Positions 1 through 6,718 are shown, counted from the first letter of the stretch. The stretch: 6,763 nt of DNA from Ruminococcus sp. UBA946 (GCA_002293295.1 DBCY01000027.1:1-6763), one strand, 5' to 3'. Made by a program: numbers and translations. The notes: generated by a model from the letters alone, not told the origin.

Positions 1-48
1 TAGAGGGATTCAATTGTTAATTGTCACGGGTCAGAAAGGATTGAGAAT

Positions 49-2460
49 ATGAATTTATCTATGAAATGGCTTGCGGATTATGTTGACTGCAAGTGCGGCA
101 TTAAAGAATTCGCCGCCGGAATGACTATGTCCGGCTCAAAGGTTGAACGCTATGAAACCGAAGGCAGTGAAATTTCAAATGTCGTTGCCGCAAAGGTTCT
201 TGAGGTTGTACCCCACCCCGATTCCGACCATCTTGTCGTATGTCAGGCTGACGCCGGAACCGGCTCTCCCGTTCAGATTGTTACAGGCGCACCCAACGTT
301 CGCGCCGGGGATTTCGTACCTGCCGCGCTTCACGGCTCAACTCTGCCCGGAGGCGTAACCATAAAAAAAGGAAAGCTCCGCGGAGTTGAATCGAACGGTA
401 TGCTTTGTTCCTTAAGCGAACTCGGACTGACAAAAAATGATTTCCCCTATGCCGTCGAGGACGGGATATTTATACTAGGAGATGACTGCATAAGGGTTCC
501 CGGTACGGATATAAGGGAAGCAATAGGGCTTAACGACACCACGGTTGAATTTGAAATAACATCCAACCGCCCCGACTGCTTTTCCGTTGTCGGTCTGGCA
601 AGGGAAGCTTCGGCGACGTTCGGTGTTCCTTTGAAATTAAGGGAACCTTCCTTTAAGGGTGTTAAGGATGATATAAACAGTTTGTTGTCCGTAAAAATCG
701 AAAACACAAAGCTGTGTTCCCGTTATATTGCGGGAATAGTAAAAAATGTTAAGATTGCGCAGTCCCCCCGCTGGCTTCGTGAAAGGCTGAGGGCAAGCGG
801 AGTGCGTCCCATAAATAATTTTGTTGACATTACTAATTTCGTGATGCTTGAATACGGGCATCCCATGCACGCCTTTGACCTGCGGTATGTTGACGGTTCT
901 TCAATCACGGTACGGAACGCAAAGCAGGGAGAAAAAATCACCACCCTTGACGGAAACGAACGTACGCTTTCGGAAGAAATGCTTGTGATTGCCGACGCAA
1001 ACAAACCTGTAGCCGTCGCCGGGGTTATGGGCGGGGAATACAGCGGTATAATGGACGACACTAAAAGCGTCGTTTTTGAGTCGGCTTGCTTTGACGGCGC
1101 GTCAGTGAGACTTACCGCAAAAAAACTGGGTATGAGAACCGACGCTTCCGCAAGGTTTGAAAAGGGACTGGACCCTCACAGCTGTATGCCCGCTATAATA
1201 AGGGCTTTTGAATTAGTTGAGGAGCTTGGCTGCGGAGATGTTGTAAGCGGTATTACAGACTGCGATTATTCCGATAAAACACCCCGTACCGTACCCTTTA
1301 ATACCGAGTGGGTAAATGCTTTCCTTGGTACGGAGATTCCCGAAAGCGATATGATAAAATACCTTGAAAGCCTTGGTTTTGAAATTAATGACGGTATGGT
1401 AATTTCGCCGTATTACAGGGTTGATATTTTGTCGAGGGAGGATATTGCCGAGGAAATCGCCAGGATTTACGGTTACAATAACATCCCCGGAACAATTATA
1501 AACGGAGTCGCTAAAGCTAAAAGAACCCGTGAGCAATTGTTTTCAAGGACTTTAAAAAATGCTTTGTTTGCTATGGGAATCAATGAAATAACGACATTTT
1601 CATTTATTTCCCCCAAATACTTTGATAAAATAAGAGTACCTGAAAATTCAGGGCTTAGGAATACCGTAAATATAACCAACCCACTCGGCGAAGACACAAG
1701 CGTGATGAGAACCACCCTTTTACCGTCGGTCTGCGAGATATTGTCCAAGAACTATAATTTCAGGAATCCTGAATGCTCGGTATTCGAGCTTGGCAACGAG
1801 TATATACCAGCCGAAGGGAAAGAGCTTCCCGACGAACCGCTCAGGCTTTGTATCGGTATGTACGATGTTTCGGGCGCGGTTGATTTTTACGCCATTAAAG
1901 GCATAGCCGAAGGTATTCTTGATAAAGCGGGCGTCAGGGAATATGAAATCACAGCCGCCGTGAACGGAGAAAACAGTATTTTCGGGGAATACCCGGCTTT
2001 CCATCCCGGACGCACTGCGATAATAAAGGCGGGCGGCGAGGAAATCGGCATAATAGGCGAGCTGCACCCTCAGACGCTTGAGAATTATGAAATAGGCGTC
2101 AGGTCTTATGCGGGGAAGCTTCTTATCCCTGAAATCATGGCACATGCCGATTTAGAAAGGTCATATAAGCCGCTTCCTAAATTCCCAGCCACGACCAGGG
2201 ATATTGCAATAGTATGCGATGAAAGGCTTCCTGTCGCGGAGCTTGAGAAGGCTGTTAAAACCGCCGCGGGTAAAATTCTTGAGTCTTGTGTGCTGTTTGA
2301 TGTTTATCAGGGAAAACAGGTTGCCGAAGGAAAAAAATCGGTCGCCTACAAGCTTACAATGCGTTCCCATGATGGTACTTTAACCGACGAGCAGGCTGAT
2401 AATGCCGTAAATAAGGCTCTGAAAGCGCTTGCCGGTATCGGTGCGGAACTCAGGGGGTAA
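49..2460 (+). CDS. pheT: Phenylalanine--tRNA ligase beta subunit
   Basis: This is the beta chain of the cytoplasmic (alpha-beta)2 phenylalanyl-tRNA synthetase, which charges tRNA-Phe; beta binds tRNA and hydrolyses mischarged Tyr-tRNA. The 803-residue protein has the full bacterial layout. An OB-fold tRNA-binding domain spans about 39-150 (HPDSDHL 56-62, GAPNVRAG 80-87, NGMLCSLSELGL 116-127). The B3/4 editing domain covers about 210-385 (SNRPDC 172-177 just before it; HPMHAFD 271-277). B5 is about 400-480 (EEIARIYGYNNIP 468-480), the pseudo-catalytic core about 490-690 (NPLGEDTSVMR 544-554, FHPGRTA 651-657), and the FDX-ACB anticodon-binding domain about 708-803 (PATTRDIAIV 713-722). By recalled alignment, H274, G328, E344, T364 and A366 match the E. 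coli editing pocket, so editing should be intact. The ATG has AGAAAGGA (33-40) 8 bases upstream. pheS is expected directly upstream but is not visible. The gene is complete. Confidence 0.98.
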   Translation: MNLSMKWLADYVDCKCGIKEFAAGMTMSGSKVERYETEGSEISNVVAAKVLEVVPHPDSDHLVVCQADAGTGSPVQIVTGAPNVRAGDFVPAALHGSTLPGGVTIKKGKLRGVESNGMLCSLSELGLTKNDFPYAVEDGIFILGDDCIRVPGTDIREAIGLNDTTVEFEITSNRPDCFSVVGLAREASATFGVPLKLREPSFKGVKDDINSLLSVKIENTKLCSRYIAGIVKNVKIAQSPRWLRERLRASGVRPINNFVDITNFVMLEYGHPMHAFDLRYVDGSSITVRNAKQGEKITTLDGNERTLSEEMLVIADANKPVAVAGVMGGEYSGIMDDTKSVVFESACFDGASVRLTAKKLGMRTDASARFEKGLDPHSCMPAIIRAFELVEELGCGDVVSGITDCDYSDKTPRTVPFNTEWVNAFLGTEIPESDMIKYLESLGFEINDGMVISPYYRVDILSREDIAEEIARIYGYNNIPGTIINGVAKAKRTREQLFSRTLKNALFAMGINEITTFSFISPKYFDKIRVPENSGLRNTVNITNPLGEDTSVMRTTLLPSVCEILSKNYNFRNPECSVFELGNEYIPAEGKELPDEPLRLCIGMYDVSGAVDFYAIKGIAEGILDKAGVREYEITAAVNGENSIFGEYPAFHPGRTAIIKAGGEEIGIIGELHPQTLENYEIGVRSYAGKLLIPEIMAHADLERSYKPLPKFPATTRDIAIVCDERLPVAELEKAVKTAAGKILESCVLFDVYQGKQVAEGKKSVAYKLTMRSHDGTLTDEQADNAVNKALKALAGIGAELRG

Positions 2461-2482
2461 ATCCGTTAAAATTCCAATGAAA

Positions 2483-2529
2483 AAAAGAAGTGAAAGTTCA
2501 CTAATTTGGAAAAGACGCCGTCTTCTTTT
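2483..2529 (+). repeat. Nested inverted repeats between pheT and the HTH-GNAT gene
   Basis: Three inverted repeats sit in the 111-base spacer. AAAAGAAG (2483-2490) pairs with CTTCTTTT (2522-2529) as an outer stem. Inside it are GTGAA/TTCAC (2490-2494 and 2497-2501, two-base centre) and AAGACG/CGTCTT (2512-2517 and 2519-2524, one-base centre). The last is followed by a pyrimidine-rich CTTCTTTTC, so it might act as a weak pheT terminator, although its loop would be only 1-3 bases. Its place just upstream of the extended -10 at 2532-2540 also suits an operator. The repeats are seen directly; the role is inferred. Confidence 0.55.
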
Positions 2530-2531
2530 CG

Positions 2532-2540
2532 TGCTATACT
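2532..2540 (+). promoter_or_regulatory. Extended -10 promoter for the HTH-GNAT gene
   Basis: TGCTATACT is an extended -10 element (TGn followed by TATACT, one mismatch to TATAAT). No TTGACA-like -35 lies 16-19 bases upstream; that stretch holds the AAGACG/CGTCTT palindrome instead. Transcription would start near 2547, giving a leader of about 25 bases. A weak -35 with a palindrome at that place is typical of promoters that need an activator or are bound by a regulator. This is inference from sequence only. Confidence 0.6.
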
Positions 2541-2554
2541 TAAATTGTGAACGG

Positions 2555-2563
2555 AGGAGGTGG
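2555..2563 (+). promoter_or_regulatory. Ribosome binding site fixing the HTH-GNAT start
   Basis: AGGAGGTGG is a near-perfect match to the anti-Shine-Dalgarno sequence and lies 8 bases before the ATG at 2572. An in-frame GTG at 2560 overlaps this site and cannot be served by it, so the ATG at 2572 is chosen as the start. Confidence 0.85.
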
Positions 2564-2571
2564 TTATAAAT

Positions 2572-3447
2572 ATGGAAATACATGAGCTGTCAGAAATAGC
2601 TAAATATGTGGACGGGCATTTAAACGAAGATATCAGCCTTCCGGAACTGGGAAATCTTTTCGGATATTCGCCCTGGCATATTTACAAGCTGTTCAAAATT
2701 TATACGGGGGAATCCTTTGCGGCTTATATCCGCAGACGCAGGCTGCTGCTTGCGGTGCAGGATATGAAGAGCAAAAACAGTAATTTACTAGATATTGCTT
2801 TAAATAACGGCTTTGAAACAGCCTCCGGCTTTTACAAGGCGTTTATGAAACAGTTTAAATGTTCTCCCAGTGAATATAAGAACAGTCTGTCCGAGTTCCG
2901 TATTATTAACACATCTCCGGAGTCCGCAGAAATTATTTATAGAAACGGAGAGATTGAAATGGGTAAGGTTATAATCAGAAAACTGCAGAAAGGCGACGCT
3001 GTTTCTTTGCACGAATACATTTTTGTTCAGAATACCCTTGCTGAGGTTGAAGAACGTGTCGGGAAAACATTGAAAAATATGGAATCCGGAGACAGTATTT
3101 ATACCGTAGCGGTTGTTGACGGAAATATTGCCGGAACTCTTGGTCTGACCAGGGAAAAACATCCGCTGTACCGGCACCGCGCCGCATTAGGGGATGAAAT
3201 TGTAAATCCCGCTTTCAATGACATGGGCATTCCGGATTTACTTTTCACGCAGGCGGTTATATTTGCTAAAAACCTCGGTATCAGAATAATTACCGGCAGT
3301 TCCCGCGCCGATTATTTTACCGAAAGATTTTACAAAGAGAATAATTTCATTGAAATAGGACGTATCCCAGGCGGATTGGCTGAGACATGGAATAACAGCG
3401 AAACATATGATGAAATACTGTATTACCATTCTGTATCCGCTGAGTAA
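2572..3447 (+). CDS. AraC-type HTH regulator fused to a GNAT-like domain
   Basis: This is a 291-residue two-domain protein. Residues 1-105 form an AraC/XylS DNA-binding domain with both helix-turn-helix units: DISLPELGNLFGYSPWHIYKLFK (the first HTH) lies at about 20-42, and the second is at 71-103, containing IALNNGFETASGFYKAFMKQF and the family-typical CSPSEYK. A linker (about 106-129) leads to a GNAT-like acetyltransferase fold, 131-286. That fold shows the beta2-beta3 hairpin (YTVAVVDGNIAGTLGL 177-192), a motif A region near 207-225 and a well-kept motif B (FYKENNFIEIGR 253-264). The acetyl-CoA loop at 216-222 (NDMGIPD) departs from the usual R/Q-x-x-G-x-G/A, so catalysis is uncertain and the domain may be a ligand sensor. 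The HTH is at the N-terminus, as in Rob-like proteins, whose C-terminal partner is a GyrI-like domain instead. An internal ATG with its own ribosome binding site lies at the domain junction. Target genes and substrate are unknown. Confidence 0.87.
   Translation: MEIHELSEIAKYVDGHLNEDISLPELGNLFGYSPWHIYKLFKIYTGESFAAYIRRRRLLLAVQDMKSKNSNLLDIALNNGFETASGFYKAFMKQFKCSPSEYKNSLSEFRIINTSPESAEIIYRNGEIEMGKVIIRKLQKGDAVSLHEYIFVQNTLAEVEERVGKTLKNMESGDSIYTVAVVDGNIAGTLGLTREKHPLYRHRAALGDEIVNPAFNDMGIPDLLFTQAVIFAKNLGIRIITGSSRADYFTERFYKENNFIEIGRIPGGLAETWNNSETYDEILYYHSVSAE
2947..2961 (+). promoter_or_regulatory. Possible internal ribosome binding site and in-frame start
   Basis: GGAGAG (2947-2952) stands 6 bases before an in-frame ATG (2959-2961), which is Met130 of the HTH-GNAT protein. 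Translation from here would give a 162-residue free GNAT-like protein beginning MGKVIIRKL, a typical GNAT N-terminus. The site matches the domain boundary to within a residue or two. It could be a working second start or a relic of a once separate gene; chance purine runs in AAC-GGA-GAG codons are also possible. Confidence 0.4.
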
Positions 3448-3450
3448 ACA

Positions 3451-3488
3451 AAAAATCCCGTATCTGCCTTTGCAAATACGGGATTTTT
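3451..3488. terminator. Bidirectional rho-independent terminator
   Basis: A perfect 13-base inverted repeat (3451-3463 with 3476-3488) encloses a 12-base loop that can add a short TGC/GCA stem (3465-3467 with 3472-3474). The stem core is TCCCGTA/TACGGGA. Its outer arms are A5 on the left and T5 on the right, so each strand ends the hairpin in a U run. It starts 3 bases after the HTH-GNAT stop codon and lies 14 bases beyond the end of cheV. It therefore serves both convergent genes. Confidence 0.95.
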
Positions 3489-3502
3489 CCTGTAATAATT
3501 AA

Positions 3503-4420
3503 TTATTCGGTTATTATTTCTATCAATCTCTGGACAAGGTCTTTAATCTGCGGTTTTGAGAACTGGTCGTCGGCTCCCACAGCGCGGCACTTTGCTATCA
3601 TCTGCTCATTAATAAGCGAGGAGAAAAGAAGCACGGGGATTTCTCTGAGCTCCTTATCGTTCTTTATAAGCTTGGTCAGCCTGTGCCCGTCCATTTTGGG
3701 CATTTCAATATCGCTTATAACGCAGGCGATTAAGTCGGTAATCCTGCCCTCGCGTCCCTTGAAGGATTTTATGTATTCCCAGGCGTCTGAGCCGTTGGTG
3801 AACGATTCGATGTTGTTAAAGCCTATATCGGAAAGAGCCTCGGTTATAAGCCGGTTGAGGAACTTGGAATCGTCGGCTACGACAAGTCGCTTGCTGCCTG
3901 TTTTGCCGGTAATCCTCTTTATTTGGTCTATACCGTGCAAATCAAGGCCCGCGCTGCGGTTCAGGTTGGAAACGATTTTTTCAAAATCCATAATAATTAT
4001 TATACGGTCCTTCAGCTTTGCGATACCGGTGGAAAGCCCCATAGCGGCGTCGCCGCTTCCGCTTGCCACCTCCGGCGGGTCGGAAATATCAGACCACGAA
4101 ATCCTCTGTATGCCCTTAACCCTTGAAACGTGGAAGGCAACCATAATTTTATTGAATTCACAGATAATGAATATTTTTTTACCGGCAGGTGCGGGAGCCG
4201 ATTTAACGACTTTATGCAGGTCGATAACCGAAATCAGCTTGTCACGCGGGATAAACACACCCTCAATTTCGGCGGGGGCGTTGGGAATCGGAGTGATTTC
4301 CTGGTCAATCATTATTTCAACAACCTTGGCAATATTAATGCCGAAGTTATTGTCCCCTACTTCAAATTCCAGTAATTCAAGCTCGTTAGTACCGCTTTCA
4401 AGCAGAATATTAGTATCCAT
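3503..4420 (-). CDS. cheV: Chemotaxis protein CheV (CheW domain plus receiver)
   Basis: This 305-residue cytoplasmic coupling protein links chemoreceptors to the kinase CheA and is itself a phospho-acceptor involved in adaptation. A CheW-like domain covers about 14-155 (LEFEVGDNNFGINIAKVVEI 17-36; GVFIPRDKLISVIDL 54-68). A receiver domain follows at about 177-303 with all signature residues: acidic pair D183/D184, phospho-acceptor D237 in ISDIEMPKMDG, switch S267 (S in place of the commoner T) and K289. The two domains in this order define CheV, and the length is normal for the family. A TTG nine bases further upstream is in frame, but AAGGAG (4431-4436) is 1 base from it and 10 bases from the ATG at 4420, so the ATG is preferred. 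No other che gene lies nearby; the gene is transcribed after dnaI, probably from its own promoter. The presence of the gene suggests a motile host or one with a chemosensory array. Confidence 0.94.
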   Translation of the reverse strand: MDTNILLESGTNELELLEFEVGDNNFGINIAKVVEIMIDQEITPIPNAPAEIEGVFIPRDKLISVIDLHKVVKSAPAPAGKKIFIICEFNKIMVAFHVSRVKGIQRISWSDISDPPEVASGSGDAAMGLSTGIAKLKDRIIIIMDFEKIVSNLNRSAGLDLHGIDQIKRITGKTGSKRLVVADDSKFLNRLITEALSDIGFNNIESFTNGSDAWEYIKSFKGREGRITDLIACVISDIEMPKMDGHRLTKLIKNDKELREIPVLLFSSLINEQMIAKCRAVGADDQFSKPQIKDLVQRLIEIITE

Positions 4421-4430
4421 TAACTTCAAA

Positions 4431-4436
4431 CTCCTT
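4431..4436 (-). promoter_or_regulatory. Ribosome binding site deciding the cheV start
   Basis: Read on the minus strand this is AAGGAG. It is 10 bases upstream of the ATG at 4420 and only 1 base upstream of the in-frame TTG at 4429, which rules the TTG out as the usual start. Confidence 0.75.
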
Positions 4437-4491
4437 TTAAATGCCCGTACTGATAAGCGGCATATTAAATAATATAAAAACCTGTAACTTA

Positions 4492-4520
4492 ATTATACAG
4501 TATTTGAATTTAAAATGCAA
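4492..4520 (-). promoter_or_regulatory. Candidate sigma-A promoter for cheV
   Basis: On the minus strand TTGCAT (4515-4520) is followed after exactly 17 bases by a perfect TATAAT (4492-4497). The -35 keeps only the TTG of TTGACA. Transcription would start near 4486 and give a leader of about 65 bases. The whole 143-base gap is AT-rich and holds no gene. No motility-sigma (sigma-D type) promoter was recognised. Confidence 0.5.
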
Positions 4521-4563
4521 TATAATTTCGATTTTTATTATGTTAATTGAATAATAGTATTTT

Positions 4564-5550
4564 TTACCGTCCTATCCGTTTTACAGAGCGGTTATCCTCA
4601 CCGACAAAGCATAAAATATTATATGTGCCGATAATCCTTGAAACGATACGGTCGTTGTAACGCTTGTCCAGTTCTTCGAGGGAGAGGTTTGTGCTTATTA
4701 TCGTGGGCAGTCCTAAGTTTATACGGGTATTGATTATATTATATGTAACCATTTCATAGAAAGAAGTGGGAAATTCCGAACCCATGTCGTCCAGAACCAG
4801 CAAATCGGCATTGGTTATAGCCCCCATAGTGTCAAAAGAACCATCCGTTCTGCCGAAATGCTCTTTTTCAATAGCGGAAAGATAATTAAGAAGAGAACCG
4901 TAAGCGACGTTAAAGCCGTTTTGCGCGGCATGCTTTGCAATTGCAACGGAAAGATGCGTTTTGCCCAGACCCGTCTTTCCTAAAAAAAACAGGCTGGGGG
5001 AGTTAAGGGAAAAACGTTCGGCATAGTTTTTGCATGAGCTGAAAATTTTCAGCATGGTATCGTAACAGTCGGTTCCGTCGTCATTTATTATGCCTTTATA
5101 ATATTCCAGTGAGAAATGCTTGAAATCACAGCCGGGCATATTTGCGCTTTTATTAAGTTTATCAGTTTCATACTTATTTAAGAGCCTTTTGAAGCATTCG
5201 CACCTTTCCCCGTTTACATACCCCCTGTCGCCGCATTTTACGCATTCATAAGGGGTATTAAGGTAATCTGCGGGATAGCCGTTCCCGCGGAGCAGCGAGT
5301 CAATCATTTCCTGCGCCTGTAAATTCCTGGTTTTTATTTCATTAAACCGTTCTGTAAAATTCGTTTTTTTCTGAATAATCAGCTTTGTAAGCTCAATGCT
5401 GGTTTTGGAAAGCTGTTCGCTGATTTCCTTTATTTCAGGTATTTTCAAGTAAATTTCATTCAAACGGCTTTGCATGAGCGATTTTGCTTTCAAACGCCGT
5501 TCGTTTATTTCATTTTCGGCAAGCTCATATGCCTTTATATTATAGCTCAT
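4564..5550 (-). CDS. dnaI: DnaI/DnaC-type replicative helicase loader (AAA+ ATPase)
   Basis: This 328-residue protein is predicted to load the replicative DNA helicase with the primosome proteins. The N-terminal 90 residues are charged and helical, probably coiled coil. A Cys4 zinc module of the C-x2-C-x10-C-x-C type follows (C103, C106, C117, C119), as in Bacillota DnaI, where the N-terminal region contacts the helicase. The AAA+ domain (about 140-320) has Walker A GKTGLGKT (191-198), Walker B LLVLDD (250-255), a sensor-1 Asn in STN (N288) and a box VII arginine finger in RIVSRI (R305). IstB-like transposition ATPases share this fold, but the zinc module and the adjacent DnaD-like gene argue for a replication role. 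It starts 29 bases after the upstream stop codon. An AAAGGA (5563-5568) lies 12 bases before the ATG, slightly far, so translation may partly depend on coupling to the upstream gene. Confidence 0.94.
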   Translation of the reverse strand: MSYNIKAYELAENEINERRLKAKSLMQSRLNEIYLKIPEIKEISEQLSKTSIELTKLIIQKKTNFTERFNEIKTRNLQAQEMIDSLLRGNGYPADYLNTPYECVKCGDRGYVNGERCECFKRLLNKYETDKLNKSANMPGCDFKHFSLEYYKGIINDDGTDCYDTMLKIFSSCKNYAERFSLNSPSLFFLGKTGLGKTHLSVAIAKHAAQNGFNVAYGSLLNYLSAIEKEHFGRTDGSFDTMGAITNADLLVLDDMGSEFPTSFYEMVTYNIINTRINLGLPTIISTNLSLEELDKRYNDRIVSRIIGTYNILCFVGEDNRSVKRIGR

Positions 5551-5579
5551 ATGTACGGATATTCCTTTCTCGAAGACAT

Positions 5580-6626
5580 TTATTCCTTAAAATCGGGTAT
5601 GTTATTTTTTGAATACTCAAAAATTTTATTTAAATCATATGAACTTTTTGTTTTCTTCTGAGGTTGTTCTGCGGATTTTCCGGGAACCGTCCCCGCTTTT
5701 TTCGAATTAATTATTTTATAGTCAAGAGCCGCCCGTTTAATGTCCTCTATATTATAATAACCCATATCGTGCCATTTACAGATGATGGAATTCATGTATC
5801 TGAATGACAATTTATTTATTGCCTCCGTTGTCTTGTCATATGCCAGCATGATATGCTCAATATCATAGCCGTAGCTGTTCCAGACGCTGATAAATTCCCT
5901 TTCGGCGGTATTAAAAGCCCTGTTAAGCTCAAGGCGTGATTTTATTTTGCCTTCAAGGGTACGGTAAGACTGCATGCGCTTTATTTCCTCCGAGGCTGTT
6001 TCATGGGTAGAGATTTCTTTCTCGTGCCATGATTTGGCAATTTTTTCTATGTATCCGAAAGAAGCTTTGTCTATGGATTTGCAGTAATCTATAATCATCA
6101 GGATAATATCGGCTTTTAGTCCGTAATAGTCATACATCCATATTAAAGCCCGGTGTTCGGTATGATTTAAAACCCTACCGAGCATTTCCTCAGTTTCATA
6201 AAAAAGGAAGCTGATTTCATTATTTTCATTAATCCTGTCCGTAATTTCCTGAGGGGTGAGCATTTTAGCCGCGCGTTCCCTGCTTCTTTCGCCCGATAAT
6301 TTATTTGCGGCGGAATGAACATTTCCGTCGGACTGTCCGGGAAGCCCCGTTTGAACGCCGGAAGCTAAAGCCGGCGTTCCTTCTTCATAAATAAGCCTTG
6401 TAAGCATCATTTCGGACAATGCGTCCTCAACGTCCTCAACGCTGACGCCCTTGCCGGCTGCTTCGGCGATTTCCTTAGGGTCAAAGCTGCATTTGTCCTT
6501 ATGCCTGAAGATATAGAGTATTATTTTCGCGGAGGCGGGGTTTATATTTTTAAGCAGGGTATCCACCACATAATCGGGCACGGCAAACGCGCCGTCTGTA
6601 ACGCTCCAGTTAATTTTATACGGCAT
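5580..6626 (-). CDS. DnaD-domain primosome protein, DnaB (Bacillus)-like
   Basis: This 348-residue protein is a predicted replication initiation factor that remodels DNA and helps DnaI deliver the helicase. An N-terminal winged-helix-like region (about 25-82) resembles the DDBH1 fold. After a low-complexity linker (about 83-120) come two DnaD-type (DDBH2) domains, each ending in the Y-x3-I-x3-W motif: Y192/I196/W200 and Y277/I281/W285. This order, one DDBH1 and two DDBH2, is the layout of Bacillus subtilis DnaB rather than DnaD, which has one of each. DnaB also sits next to dnaI in that species. The C-terminus (about 308-348) is a Lys-rich tail. The ATG at 6626 has AGGAGA (6634-6639) 7 bases upstream. 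The symbol is left blank because dnaB also names the unrelated E. coli helicase, and clostridial members are usually called DnaD-domain proteins. The linker DNA contains a strong hairpin. Confidence 0.88.
   Translation of the reverse strand: MPYKINWSVTDGAFAVPDYVVDTLLKNINPASAKIILYIFRHKDKCSFDPKEIAEAAGKGVSVEDVEDALSEMMLTRLIYEEGTPALASGVQTGLPGQSDGNVHSAANKLSGERSRERAAKMLTPQEITDRINENNEISFLFYETEEMLGRVLNHTEHRALIWMYDYYGLKADIILMIIDYCKSIDKASFGYIEKIAKSWHEKEISTHETASEEIKRMQSYRTLEGKIKSRLELNRAFNTAEREFISVWNSYGYDIEHIMLAYDKTTEAINKLSFRYMNSIICKWHDMGYYNIEDIKRAALDYKIINSKKAGTVPGKSAEQPQKKTKSSYDLNKIFEYSKNNIPDFKE
6329..6379. repeat. Cluster of three inverted repeats inside the primosome gene
   Basis: The main hairpin has perfect 9-base GC-rich arms, GAACGCCGG (6353-6361) and CCGGCGTTC (6371-6379), around a 9-base loop. 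Two small ones precede it on the plus strand: CGGA/TCCG (6329-6332 with 6336-6339) and CGGG/CCCG (6338-6341 with 6346-6349). All lie in the codons for the linker between the winged-helix-like region and the first DnaD domain (about residues 83-100). No U run follows, so this is not an intrinsic terminator. Confidence 0.75.
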
Positions 6627-6689
6627 GAAAAGCTCTCCTGAAAAAGTATTATACTAAACCCAGATAATATGAATAAGTATTATGCATAT

Positions 6690-6718
6690 ATTATAACATA
6701 TATTTTTTTGATTTGCAC
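6690..6718 (-). promoter_or_regulatory. Candidate promoter for the primosome-dnaI operon
   Basis: On the minus strand TGTTATAAT (6690-6698) is a perfect extended -10. A weak -35, GTGCAA (6713-6718), stands 17 bases upstream of its TATAAT. The start would be near 6684, with a leader of about 57 bases. A second TATAAT (6648-6653) closer to the gene has no good -35 and would place the transcript start almost on the ribosome binding site, so it is less likely. The region is AT-rich and carries no ORF. Confidence 0.5.

Noticed and set aside
1..48. 3' end of pheS
   Set aside because: pheS is expected here, but none of the three frames gives a recognisable PheS C-terminus. The opening TAG or the TAA at 18-20 could be its stop, but neither can be supported.
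2560..2571. GTG start for the HTH-GNAT gene, four codons upstream
   Set aside because: The GTG is part of the Shine-Dalgarno sequence itself; the ATG at 2572 has ideal spacing.
4421..4429. TTG start for cheV at 4429
   Set aside because: It is only one base from AAGGAG, too close to use it; the ATG at 4420 has a workable 10-base spacing.
3672..4472. Plus-strand open frame of 266 codons opposite cheV
   Set aside because: It lies mostly antisense to a gene with unmistakable CheW and receiver motifs, has a Ser/Ile-rich composition typical of a shadow frame, shows no recognisable domain, and runs past the cheV start into the leader.
4445..4480. Motility-sigma (sigma-D/FliA) promoter for cheV
   Set aside because: A GCCGCTTA on the minus strand resembles the -10 GCCGATAA, but there is no TAAA at about 15 bases upstream, and a sigma-A-like promoter fits better.
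4529..4556. Possible dnaI terminator hairpin (TATTAT/ATAATA on the minus strand)
   Set aside because: The 6-base stem is all A/T and is followed by A residues rather than a U run on the transcribed strand.
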